A DNA stretch of 60,467 nucleotides from JBFMDU01 sp034431935 (lineage in GTDB: Bacteria; Chloroflexota; Dehalococcoidia; GIF9; JBFMDU01), in contig DAOUCU010000096.1 in NCBI GenBank assembly GCA_034431935.1, forward strand, positions 1 to 60,467, given 5' to 3'. The notes below the pieces were generated by a model. It was not told where the DNA came from. It saw only the letters and a program-made list of their open reading frames with translations, and did not search any database. A program made the translations under genes and the position numbers. Numbering within the stretch: position 1 is the stretch's first letter; each line of letters opens with the position of its first letter. Of the stretch, positions 25,044-33,342 are shown piece by piece.

Positions 25044-27008
25044 TTAACCGCCGCCAGCTATCGCAGGATTTTCTTTGCCCTTGCGGCCCTCCATCATTTT
25101 CCTGATCAGGACGAGTACGATGCCGATAACTGACAGAATCCCTCCGGCAAACGTTGTGAAAAGCTCGGGAAAAGCAATCAGAAAGCCTCCAGATATGAAG
25201 AATGCGCGCTCCCATGGTTTAATAGAGCCTAGACCGGTGAAGTAGCCTCCCGTACCGCAGACCATGATGAATATCCCGACCATGGCCATGATTAGATGGT
25301 AGAAGATGCTCCACGGTGTACCAACCATGGCTAGTGCCGGCTGGAAAACAAAGAAGAAGGGCACCAGCAGTAGCGGGACGAGCATGCGGGAGGCTGTGTA
25401 GGAAGTTTTTATCGGATTGGCACCGGCGATGCTGGCGGCAACATAGGCGTCAATGGCGACCGGTGGTGTTACGGTGCCGTATCCTGCCTGATAGATTATG
25501 AAAAGGAGGATAACGTAAATAGGGATATCCAGGACTTTGGCTATAGCCGGGGCGGCGGTGACCGATAAGAAGAGAAAAGCGGCGCGCTGGAGACCGACCA
25601 TGCCCATTACAACAGAGAAGCCGGTGGCAATAAAAAGGACGAAGTAAGCATTGCCCGCACCCAGCGAGACAATCCAGCTGGTAATAGCGGCGGCGACGCC
25701 GGTCTTGAACAGGCCGACCAGGATAAAGCCCATGGAGAAGGTGACGCCGACGGCGAAGTTTATCAGCCCGGCCATATGGGCAAGGGCCTCCTCCATTTTT
25801 TTCCACGTCGGGCGCATCTTCTTGTTGGTGAAGGCGAGAAGTATCGCCAAAATAGTGGCGTAAACGGGTACAATGGCCCCCCACCGCATATAGATCAACC
25901 CGAAGGCGAGAAAGGCGATGACAACGATATAAATCCAGCCTTCTTTGAGGGTAGGAATCAGCGGGGGACATTCGGAGCGGGTTAGTCCCTTCAGTCCGGC
26001 TTTGGCGGCGTAGGCGTCAATTTGTATCTGCATTGCAAATACATACAGGAATGCGGGTATCACTGCGGCAATGATAAACTGAGCATACTCTACGCCAGCG
26101 ATGACGCAGGCCAGAAATACCATGCCGCCCATTATCGGCGGCATGGTATCGCCGATGTTAGAGGAGCAGGCCTCGATGGCGGCGGCGTATTCAGGTGGGT
26201 AGCCAGTTTTCTTCATCGCCGGAATGGTAAAAGAGCCAGTGCCGACAATATTGGCGATGGTACTGCCGCTCATGGTGCCGAAGAAGGCACTGGCCAGTGA
26301 TGAGACCTTGGCAGGCCCTCCGCGGAACTGGCCGACCACTGAAGTGGCCAGCTTGACAAAGAAGTCGCCCCCGCCCATGCCCATGACTACGCCGGCGAAT
26401 AGATAGAAGCCCAGGACAAGTTCGGCAATCATCATCGCCGGGATGCCGAGAAGGCCGTTGGCTCCGAAAGCGAAATCTGAGAAAATATCGTTGAATGACT
26501 GCTTGACGCCCCAGAAAATGCCGGGCATGTAGTCGGCGACCAGCGGGTAAACGATCGAGACCAGTAATAGAGTGAGATACCCCCAACCGCCGATGCGCCG
26601 TCCGGCTTCCAGGGAAATGAGGCCTATTATGACCGCCAGCACCAGCTGGGGCCAGCCGGGCGCCGGTGTCCACATCCTCATGGCGATGATGCCGGAGTTG
26701 AAAGTGAAATAGATGAGAATAGTCACCAGAATGGTTGCAAGTACGTAGTCGTACCAGGGAGGCGGTCTGTGTCTGGCATAATGGTGGACAGCCAACCCCA
26801 TGAAGACGTTGAAACCGAGACAGGAGAACAGGATGTAGTAGTAAGGAACACCGCTGAGCACGTAGCCGAAGATAGGGATGCCCATGTAATGGAAACAGAA
26901 TAGCCCGATGGCAATAACCGTAGTCGATAAGAAGATGGCCTTGACCGGTTTGGGCATCAGGTCGTAGCGGGAAAGGGCACCTTTTCTTTGCTTGGGGGCC
27001 TCAGACAT
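25044..27008 (-). CDS. TRAP transporter fused permease (4TM/12TM), copy 1
   Basis: The 654-residue protein has the same fused DctQ-DctM layout as its downstream paralogue, with GTMSGSTIANIVGTGSFTIPAMKK and IEACSSNIGDTMPPIMGG. The pore-region sequences differ between the copies (ACSSNIGDT against ACSSCGGPI), which may mean different substrates. A good ribosome-binding site (AGGGAGAAAGCTGA) precedes the ATG. The TAXI lipoprotein gene is immediately upstream, so these two are the most likely working SBP-permease pair. A strong hairpin lies in between. Confidence 0.92.
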   Translation of the reverse strand: MSEAPKQRKGALSRYDLMPKPVKAIFLSTTVIAIGLFCFHYMGIPIFGYVLSGVPYYYILFSCLGFNVFMGLAVHHYARHRPPPWYDYVLATILVTILIYFTFNSGIIAMRMWTPAPGWPQLVLAVIIGLISLEAGRRIGGWGYLTLLLVSIVYPLVADYMPGIFWGVKQSFNDIFSDFAFGANGLLGIPAMMIAELVLGFYLFAGVVMGMGGGDFFVKLATSVVGQFRGGPAKVSSLASAFFGTMSGSTIANIVGTGSFTIPAMKKTGYPPEYAAAIEACSSNIGDTMPPIMGGMVFLACVIAGVEYAQFIIAAVIPAFLYVFAMQIQIDAYAAKAGLKGLTRSECPPLIPTLKEGWIYIVVIAFLAFGLIYMRWGAIVPVYATILAILLAFTNKKMRPTWKKMEEALAHMAGLINFAVGVTFSMGFILVGLFKTGVAAAITSWIVSLGAGNAYFVLFIATGFSVVMGMVGLQRAAFLFLSVTAAPAIAKVLDIPIYVILLFIIYQAGYGTVTPPVAIDAYVAASIAGANPIKTSYTASRMLVPLLLVPFFFVFQPALAMVGTPWSIFYHLIMAMVGIFIMVCGTGGYFTGLGSIKPWERAFFISGGFLIAFPELFTTFAGGILSVIGIVLVLIRKMMEGRKGKENPAIAGGG

Positions 27009-27053
27009 TCAGCTTTCTCCCTAATTTTGCTCCGGTGGCCGTCGTGCTTGTGA

Positions 27054-27082
27054 ACGGGGGGCGTCGAGTAGACGCCCCCCGT
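27054..27082 (-). repeat. Perfect 12-bp hairpin between TAXI lipoprotein and TRAP permease genes
   Basis: ACGGGGGGCGTC (27054-27065) and GACGCCCCCCGT (27071-27082) form a perfect inverted repeat around a five-base loop (gagta). It lies 18 bases after the TAXI lipoprotein stop. There is no T-run on the minus strand. Such elements between a binding protein and its permease commonly stabilise the upstream mRNA or partly stop transcription, giving more binding protein than permease. Confidence 0.75.
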
Positions 27083-27100
27083 GATAAAAGACACTATGAA

Positions 27101-28330
27101 TCAGTAGTTATCAACGTAGTCCACAGTCAAACTCTGATGAAGGCCAATCTTGGGCAGGTGCTTCTCTTTCTGGTAGTTCTGCCAGAAGTTCATCCAGGCC
27201 TCATTGGTCGGGTCGATTTTGATTCCCTTAGAATCGGCCAGCTTGATTGCCTCAGGGTAGGCATTACACCAGGCCGTGACCGCGGCGATGTTGGTGGCCT
27301 GTCTCTTATCATGGGCGGGCGTCCAGAGGTTCTTTTCCTTGAGATACCTGATCAAGCCATCGTGCACCGGGATCATCGACCTTTCCAGAGCATTCATAAG
27401 CGCATCAATACTCATGTGCTCATTGGTGTCGAAAGCATTCTTGTACCGCTCGTAGTTCGTGTCCAGCCATTTGGCAAAATTATAGACAAGCTCGGGGTCA
27501 GACTTATCAAGGGTGACTTCAAGCGTGGCACCTGAGGTGCCCCATACGCCGCGGGCTTCGGGAACGCCGCTCAGAATTGGACCGAAGGCGTAAGCCGGGT
27601 CATTGGCGCGGAATCTGGCCGCGCCCTCCGGGTCTTTGTCCGAGTTTAGATCAAGGAATCGAATGCCACCTGGTGCAGCTGCCGCTTCGTATATCGCCGG
27701 TGAGGTCGGGAAGCCGAACATGATGTCGGCCCGGCCTTCGGCTACCGCCCTGGCGCATCCGTCATAGCTACCGGTATTTACCCATACTATCTGGTCATGG
27801 GGCAATTGAATCCAGTCCGCTATGGCCTTGGGCACTTTAAGTACCGTCGGCTGCATTGACCACACTGCCCAGCGTATACCCGGCTTGATGTCATAAATTG
27901 TCTTAATCGGAGAGTCGCCGCGGACAAAAATGCCGGAGTTGGAAATGGCGTGTATCCATACCACCCGCATCTGCCAGGGTCCGCCATCCCTTACCGCATG
28001 ACCTTCGGTGGCCTCAATAACGTTGCCCAGTTCACGCTTGCCGCCTTTGACCAGGAAGGCCTTGCCGGTCTGGACACTCATAAAACGCTGGATGCTGTTT
28101 TCCTCGGGAACAACCCTTATGGACATTCCCGTGTCCTTTTCCATGATTGTTGTCCAGCTCACATACTTGGCCAGGCCGGAGCCTCCCCCCGAAGATATTA
28201 TGAGAGTTCGTGGCCACTGCCAGCCGCTGGCTGTAGTCTGGGTTCCCCCGCCACAACCGCTGAAGAGCAGGGCAAGCACCACCACAGAAACGAATGCTAC
28301 CAGTACCAGATTTGCCTGTCTTCCTTTCAT
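27101..28330 (-). CDS. TAXI-family TRAP substrate-binding lipoprotein
   Basis: From ATG 28330 (GGAGGAGGTCAG just upstream) the protein has 409 residues. A lipoprotein signal is clear: hydrophobic residues about 7-21 and lipobox LLFSGC, giving a lipid-anchored protein outside the membrane. The TAXI domain follows (WPRTLIISSGGGSGLAKYVSW, IFVRGDSPIKTIYDIKPGIRW, HDGLIRYLKEKNLWTPAHDKR). It captures a small organic ligand for the TRAP permeases downstream. An upstream in-frame start at 28414 would place 28 extra residues before the signal and is unlikely. It is the only TAXI protein in the window with an export signal. Confidence 0.93.
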   Translation of the reverse strand: MKGRQANLVLVAFVSVVVLALLFSGCGGGTQTTASGWQWPRTLIISSGGGSGLAKYVSWTTIMEKDTGMSIRVVPEENSIQRFMSVQTGKAFLVKGGKRELGNVIEATEGHAVRDGGPWQMRVVWIHAISNSGIFVRGDSPIKTIYDIKPGIRWAVWSMQPTVLKVPKAIADWIQLPHDQIVWVNTGSYDGCARAVAEGRADIMFGFPTSPAIYEAAAAPGGIRFLDLNSDKDPEGAARFRANDPAYAFGPILSGVPEARGVWGTSGATLEVTLDKSDPELVYNFAKWLDTNYERYKNAFDTNEHMSIDALMNALERSMIPVHDGLIRYLKEKNLWTPAHDKRQATNIAAVTAWCNAYPEAIKLADSKGIKIDPTNEAWMNFWQNYQKEKHLPKIGLHQSLTVDYVDNY

Positions 28331-28682
28331 CTGACCTCCTCCTGAGTCTGTCCTTAACATTTTAAACGTTCCGGGCGGCTTGCAGGTAAAAGTACAACCG
28401 TCAGGTATAGCCATCCCCAGGTGCGAAATACTCCAGCGCGGCAGGTCAATTCTGGTGGGAACAAATGCGGGAGGTTGGCTGGAGAAACTTCACCTTGCCA
28501 CAAGACCCATTATAGTAGCGGCGGGCGGAATTGGGAATCCACCATTTCATTCATTATTAGGACGCAAAAGACGCCGATTGTGTAGTCCTTATGGTTTATG
28601 GTGGATGAACGGTGCAAACTACGTGGATTCGGGCGTCCGGTCGGTTCTGTGGTACCATGACCGCCAACTGCGGAGGTGAGCA
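28331..28682 (-). other. Intergenic region, leader of the TAXI/TRAP genes
   Basis: About 350 bases without a gene separate the TAXI lipoprotein from the pseudogene. It must hold the promoter of the minus-strand TAXI/TRAP genes; a possible -10 (TAAAAT on the minus strand near 28365) has no convincing -35. I see no riboswitch core or strong hairpin. Confidence 0.4.
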
Positions 28683-28885
28683 ATGCGGCGCAACGTTACC
28701 ATGTGGAAAGCTAACCTTATTGCTCTTATCAGCAGTTTCTGCGTCATGGTCATCGAGCTGATAGCGGCGCGGATTCTGGCGCCCCATATCGGCGTTTCAC
28801 TATATACCTGGACTAGCGCCAACCGATCCTGCTGATTGATGACCATGTGCCTACGGATAGCCTGCTGGCCGAGATCTTACGCTAA
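28683..28885 (+). pseudogene. Remnant of membrane spermidine-synthase-like gene
   Basis: From an ATG with a good ribosome-binding site (GGAGGTGAGCA), 50 codons read MRRNVTMWKANLIALISS and on to ELIAARILAPHIGVSLYTWT, which resembles the first membrane helix and loop of fused membrane spermidine-synthase-like proteins. The frame then stops at 28835. In another frame, from about 28826 to 28885, PILLIDDHVPTDSLLAEILR resembles the C-terminus of the same family. So the two ends of a gene of over 1 kb have been joined by an internal deletion with a frameshift. Confidence 0.65.
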
Positions 28886-29006
28886 TATTTAACCAATAGA
28901 AGCTATAGGGGGCATACGGATCCCGACTAAGGTGAAGTAGGAATCAGGAGAGCAGAATGGCTGGGGAAAGAGTGGGGGAAGAAATGGGCAACTATCACAA
29001 TAGCAT

Positions 29007-30647
29007 TCAGACGAGCATTATGTGCATGGTTCTGGCTTTTTGTGTGCTGAGCGTTGAGGGACCGTCGATAGCCAGCGCACGGCTGAATATGGATTTGAAT
29101 TGGGGAAACTGCGCCAATTCGATATGTCGAACGCTGGATGCCAGCCGCTGGATCGATTCATGTCTGTCCGCGATTAACATCGCCATCCGGGCTCCGACGA
29201 CCGCAGCGTTGCCCACCTGAGTTATCAGCGTCTCCGGTATTCCCGGTAGCAGGCCTATGCCGACCGCGCTCTTACTGTTGATGTATGTTCCGAAACTTCC
29301 GGCAATGATTACCTGGTCAATCTGTTCATGGCTCAAACCGCACGTGGCCATCAGGACTTCAATTCCGGTCCTGATTGCGGCTTTGCCCAGCTGAACCTTT
29401 CCGATATCTTCCTGCGTTATCGTTATTTCTTCCCCGGTACCGCTGTCCCGACGGCTGACAAGGATAAACTCCGGACCGTGCCGTCCGAGTCGTACCCTGT
29501 TGCCTTGCCTCAGGCGCCCGCGACGGTCGATTATGCCCCGTTGGCGCATATGGTAGAGAGCGTCGATAATGCCGGAACCGCATATGCCCAGCGGCCTGAT
29601 ATTGCCAATGACCCCAACTTTAAGGCCGTGACTTCCGATAGCAACACTTTCGATGGCGCCATCGGTGGCGAACATGCCGTGTTGCAACGCGGCGCCCTCA
29701 AAAGCAGGGCCGGAAGCGCACGAGACACACCGAATCGTACCTTTTACTGCTAACGAGACTTCGGTGTTGGTACCGATATCCAGAAGAAGGATGTTACCTG
29801 CCGCATAGTTCATTCCCGTTGCCAGTAACGCGGCGGTGTGGTCACCGCCGACAAAGCCACCAATGAGGGGCATCAGGTAGACGTCGGACTCAGGTGCTGC
29901 AGTGAGGCCTAAATCGGTGGCAGTCACAGTTATGGCCTGTTTGGTATATGGCAGGTAAGGCGCGCGCCCCAGCTGGGTTACTGGCAATCCCAGCAGGAGA
30001 TGGTGCATGACGGTATTGCTCGCGATGCAGATATTGGATATCTCATGGCCGCGAGCAAGGCCGGAAATAAGCCTGTTTAAGGCCTCGGTAATACAGCGCC
30101 TCAGGTTTTCCGCGCTGCCGTGCTCGGCCAGCGTCAGGCGTGTCATCACGTCATCGCCATACTGGCGCTGTGGGTTCGGCAGCCACTCTTTTGCCAGTAT
30201 TAGGCCGCTGGCCAGGTCGACAAGTTGCGCCGTCACGGTGCTGGTCCCAAGGTCAATCGCGATGCCGTAGCCCTTCCTGCGAAGGGCATCACGATACACG
30301 GGGGTTAACGGCGGCTGACTCCGGGGTTCCTTGAAGAGGCTGTAACCGATTGCTGAGCGTGACCGTGCCGGTATATTGAGTCTGATATCGCTGAGAGGGT
30401 AGGTGCGGCAGGCCAGCCGGATGCCATTCTTTAAGTTCTTAGCGCCGAGGCGCTCCTTTTCATCCTTATCGGGTGGGGCGACATTGCCAGACAAAACTCT
30501 GATATGGCACTTGCCGCAAGTGCCATGACCGCCGCAGGGCGAGACCAGGAGCGGCAGGCCTGCCTGAAGGGCAGCTGTCAGTATGGTTTCCCCGGACTGG
30601 GCGGGAAAGACTACTCCGGCCGGCTCCAGGCAGACTTCGAAGGTCAT
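29007..30647 (-). CDS. RACo-type ATP-dependent reductive activator of corrinoid proteins
   Basis: The 546-residue protein begins with a plant-type [2Fe-2S] ferredoxin domain (residues about 1-90; C38, C44, C47 and C80). The rest (about 125-530) is an ASKHA ATPase domain of the DUF4445 family: YGIAIDLGTSTVTAQLVDL and LLLDIGTNTEVSLAVKG are the phosphate-binding loops, and IIAGSFGTYINSKSAVGIGLLP is typical. RACo-like proteins use ATP to re-reduce corrinoid cofactors oxidised from Co(I) to Co(II) during methyl transfer. It is the last gene of a four-gene operon whose first gene encodes a corrinoid protein, exactly the partner expected. The gap to the MtrH-like gene is six bases. Confidence 0.92.
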   Translation of the reverse strand: MTFEVCLEPAGVVFPAQSGETILTAALQAGLPLLVSPCGGHGTCGKCHIRVLSGNVAPPDKDEKERLGAKNLKNGIRLACRTYPLSDIRLNIPARSRSAIGYSLFKEPRSQPPLTPVYRDALRRKGYGIAIDLGTSTVTAQLVDLASGLILAKEWLPNPQRQYGDDVMTRLTLAEHGSAENLRRCITEALNRLISGLARGHEISNICIASNTVMHHLLLGLPVTQLGRAPYLPYTKQAITVTATDLGLTAAPESDVYLMPLIGGFVGGDHTAALLATGMNYAAGNILLLDIGTNTEVSLAVKGTIRCVSCASGPAFEGAALQHGMFATDGAIESVAIGSHGLKVGVIGNIRPLGICGSGIIDALYHMRQRGIIDRRGRLRQGNRVRLGRHGPEFILVSRRDSGTGEEITITQEDIGKVQLGKAAIRTGIEVLMATCGLSHEQIDQVIIAGSFGTYINSKSAVGIGLLPGIPETLITQVGNAAVVGARMAMLIADRHESIQRLASSVRHIELAQFPQFKSIFSRALAIDGPSTLSTQKARTMHIMLV

Positions 30648-30653
30648 GCCGAA

Positions 30654-31562
30654 TTATAGCATCCTGGATAACGGGTGGTCGGGTATTTTTGGCCGGTGAC
30701 CGGTGAAGCGGCCCCCGTATCCGCTCAACGCGTCAGCGGTGGCGACGGCCGGGAAGAGCCATGGTGCCAGCGCCAGCGATCCGTAGAAGATGAAATCGGC
30801 TCCGTTGGCTACCAGGACAGTCATAATTGCGGCCGCTACCGAGCGGTAGGCGTGCTCATCCCAACCGGCACCTCTGTCCTGGCGCCATGTATAGAGCGCG
30901 TTTGCCGGGGCGCAACCGGCGGGATACCCCAGCTTCTCCTTGATTTCACGCACAGCAATCGCCGCCGGGGCAATGCTGGCAATGTCCAGCACCCCGGTAT
31001 CGACGATGAAATTCTCAATACCGGCACGTGCCGCCACCGGCAGAAGCGTCTCGGTGAGATAGTTAATCCTGGAAGCTGGCCGTATGTTCCTGGCAGTGAA
31101 GGACAGCAAGACTGCGTTCCTGATTCCGCACTCACGCAGGGTGTCAATCTCGGCTTCGGTATGGTCGTCCGCAATGGCATTGTAGATCAGCCTTGGCACG
31201 ATCTCGGTGCCAGCGAAGTGGCGGAGGGCCTCCATCCGGACCGTTTGTGACGGCGAATCCAGGAGCAACGGGGCACTGGTACGCGCCGCCACAAATTCAA
31301 GATGAGTTATCAGTGACTTCGAGGTCTCTCCGATGACATCGATGCAGTACGGCAGATTCGTGGCCGTGGCGGATTCTGCCTGGCGCTCCAGCAGTGCCTC
31401 CGCCATGTCCCGGTCAAATTCTCCGCTGGCAGCGTCGCGTAAGAGGCTCTGACCGGCGAAGAAAATACTGCCTACCATTACGGTGGGGTATTCACCGGGT
31501 TGCCCGCCGAAATTGACACCGCCGACATTGACGACGCGCTGTTCTTTACTGAAGCTGAACAT
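30654..31562 (-). CDS. MtrH-family methyltransferase (corrinoid to tetrahydrofolate/pterin)
   Basis: This 302-residue protein matches the MtrH family: VVNVGGVNFGGQPGEYPTVMVGSIFF at the start, then a TIM-barrel-like run with DVIGET, PLLLDS, NAVLLSFT and NFIVDTGVLD. MtrH-like proteins move methyl groups between a corrinoid and tetrahydromethanopterin, or tetrahydrofolate in bacteria (as in the methyltransferase II of acetogen O-demethylase systems). Its ATG overlaps the stop of the UroD-type methyltransferase by one base. In this operon it most likely hands the methyl group from the corrinoid protein to tetrahydrofolate. Confidence 0.9.
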   Translation of the reverse strand: MFSFSKEQRVVNVGGVNFGGQPGEYPTVMVGSIFFAGQSLLRDAASGEFDRDMAEALLERQAESATATNLPYCIDVIGETSKSLITHLEFVAARTSAPLLLDSPSQTVRMEALRHFAGTEIVPRLIYNAIADDHTEAEIDTLRECGIRNAVLLSFTARNIRPASRINYLTETLLPVAARAGIENFIVDTGVLDIASIAPAAIAVREIKEKLGYPAGCAPANALYTWRQDRGAGWDEHAYRSVAAAIMTVLVANGADFIFYGSLALAPWLFPAVATADALSGYGGRFTGHRPKIPDHPLSRML

Positions 31563-32707
31563 CAGTTTGCCTGACGACGCCTACGCCATTCCTGGAACGA
31601 TTCCCTCTGCGGCGGCGTGAATTCCACCTGGCTCAAATCCTTGGGGACTGGCTTGCGGCCAAACGTGTGTATTGCGGCTACGGCTGCGTGTACGTGGTCC
31701 GTAGGCGTGTCCGCCGGGATGTTGGCTATGGTTATCTGTAGCTGGTAATCGCGTCCGAAGGCATCCACAAAGCGTTTTACCGAGTCTACGATACGGGAGA
31801 CCGGCCCGTCACGCATTAACCTGGCGTTCAGTGCGGCAGCAATAGCGAGAGTTTTGCCTTGTTCGCGATAGGATGCCAGGAAATCCACTACCGGTTCCAG
31901 CGGTAGTTCATGCCAGGGGCCCATGCCGAGGAATATTGATGGCATTCCGGAAATGGCCATCTGTGCCCGGAAACACTCGTACAGGATTTCGGCATTGAAT
32001 TTCTCCTTGCGTTCTTCGCAATAATCGGCACCCCCGGAAGTAGCCATTATGCCGAATTCTGCAGCCTTTTCCCTCAAACGTTTCCCGTACGGTATTACCC
32101 ACTCTTTCAGAAGTTCAACAGAGATATTTGGTACCATTGCCCAGGCATCGACAGCTGCCACGGCGGTTATACCGGCGTATTCCCGCTGAACCTTGATGTA
32201 GGGCAGCTGTATTTCCTCTAATATAAATGTCATCAGGTCACGCGCAAAAGCGGGATCATTCCGCATGGCACGTATCAGCCTGGGGTAGCCACACATCCCT
32301 ACTGCCATACTGAAAGTGCCGCAAATGAATCCCATCTTGCGGCCCCGGGGATATTCGCCGCTGAGCCTGATGCATTCCAGTGCGTAGGGTAAGCGCCCGT
32401 CACGGCGGAAGTTCGGCGGCCGGAGCTTCAGGAGGTCGGTTGGCTCCTTGATCAGCGGGTCGCGGAAGTCAATGGTCGGCATAGTGTGTTCCCCGTAGAT
32501 AAGTTTGCCGCCCATTGCCTCGATCTCGTAATTGTAGACATCAGTGGCCGCTAGAAACAAATCCATTTGATAGTAATCCGTCACCTCGGCGAAGGCGGCT
32601 ACTGCCGGTGCCGCCTCCCAAAAGAACACACGAGCCGGAATGCCAGTGAGTCTCATCACGTGGTCATGCATCTGTGCTGAAACGGGTATAGTCGCTTGCG
32701 TCGTCAT
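31562..32707 (-). CDS. UroD-superfamily corrinoid methyltransferase
   Basis: The 381-residue protein has the UroD fold but lacks the RQxGR decarboxylase motif, and it is coupled to corrinoid-protein and MtrH genes, so it is a methyltransferase rather than HemE. Relatives include MtaA/MtbA of methanogens and some substrate-demethylating methyltransferases of acetogens. The zinc ligands of MtaA/MtbA (H-x-C and a late Cys) are not seen: the first site reads MATSGGADYC (221-230) and the second ITIANIPADTP (325-335). C230, D187 and D228 could be alternative ligands. The methyl donor is unknown; methoxylated aromatics or other methylated compounds are candidates. Start overlaps the corrinoid gene stop by four bases. 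Confidence 0.85.
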   Translation of the reverse strand: MTTQATIPVSAQMHDHVMRLTGIPARVFFWEAAPAVAAFAEVTDYYQMDLFLAATDVYNYEIEAMGGKLIYGEHTMPTIDFRDPLIKEPTDLLKLRPPNFRRDGRLPYALECIRLSGEYPRGRKMGFICGTFSMAVGMCGYPRLIRAMRNDPAFARDLMTFILEEIQLPYIKVQREYAGITAVAAVDAWAMVPNISVELLKEWVIPYGKRLREKAAEFGIMATSGGADYCEERKEKFNAEILYECFRAQMAISGMPSIFLGMGPWHELPLEPVVDFLASYREQGKTLAIAAALNARLMRDGPVSRIVDSVKRFVDAFGRDYQLQITIANIPADTPTDHVHAAVAAIHTFGRKPVPKDLSQVEFTPPQRESFQEWRRRRQAN

Positions 32708-33342
32708 TTCATCTTCATCAGTGCCCTTGCCTTATTTACGGCATCGAGGGCATCCTTTCCCCAGGCGTCGGCACCGATCTGGTCGGCGAAGCTCTGGCTG
32801 GTAGGCACGCCACCCACCATCACCGCCAGCTTGTTTCTAAGGTCTCCGGACTTAACGCGGTGTACGATCGCGGCGACCTCGTCCATGGTAGTCGTCATAT
32901 AACAGCCCAGCCCCAGAATGTCAGGGTGAAGTTCTCTCCCCTTTTCAAGAAAAGTCTCCCTCGGCACGTCCTCGCCCAGGTCTATGACCTCGAACCCGGC
33001 ACCACGCAGCATCGCCACCACAATCATCTTGCCCAGGTCATGCATGTCCCCGGCTACGGTGCCAATCAGGTAGCGACCGGTATAGCTCTGTTCTCCTTTA
33101 GACAGCAGTGGTTCCAGCAATGTCAGCGCCTTGCGGAAAGCCTCAGCGCTCATCACCATATCCGGCAGGAAGTATTCATTTCTTTGCCAGAACTCGCCGG
33201 CGTCCTGGATGCCACCCATCACCCCATGTTGCAGAATCTCGTTAACCGGCAGCTGCGCTTCAATTGCCTGCCGGGCGAGTCTCTCGGCGGCGATGTCATC
33301 ACCTTCAGTGACCGCTCGTCGAAGGGAGGCAACTATATCCAT
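32704..33342 (-). CDS. Corrinoid (B12-binding) methyl-carrier protein
   Basis: The 212-residue protein has the two-domain layout of MtaC/MtbC-type corrinoid proteins: an N-terminal helical cap (residues about 1-88) and a Rossmann-like B12 domain (about 90-210). The signature D99-x-H101-x2-G104 (GDMHDLGK) supplies the lower-axial histidine to cobalt; GLGCYMTTTMDEV and VMVGGVPTSQSFADQIGADAW complete the cofactor pocket. It carries the methyl group between the UroD-type and MtrH-type methyltransferases. It is the first gene of its operon. Confidence 0.95.
   Translation of the reverse strand: MDIVASLRRAVTEGDDIAAERLARQAIEAQLPVNEILQHGVMGGIQDAGEFWQRNEYFLPDMVMSAEAFRKALTLLEPLLSKGEQSYTGRYLIGTVAGDMHDLGKMIVVAMLRGAGFEVIDLGEDVPRETFLEKGRELHPDILGLGCYMTTTMDEVAAIVHRVKSGDLRNKLAVMVGGVPTSQSFADQIGADAWGKDALDAVNKARALMKMK

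Noticed and set aside
31562..32707. Third uroporphyrinogen decarboxylase for heme
   Set aside because: It lacks the RQxGR motif and overlaps corrinoid-protein and MtrH genes, so a methyltransferase role fits better.
29007..33342. Methanogen-type methyltransferase feeding coenzyme M
   Set aside because: MtrH- and UroD-type proteins occur in methanogens, but the other genes here (bL25, SecDF, bacterial operons) are bacterial, so tetrahydrofolate is the likelier acceptor.
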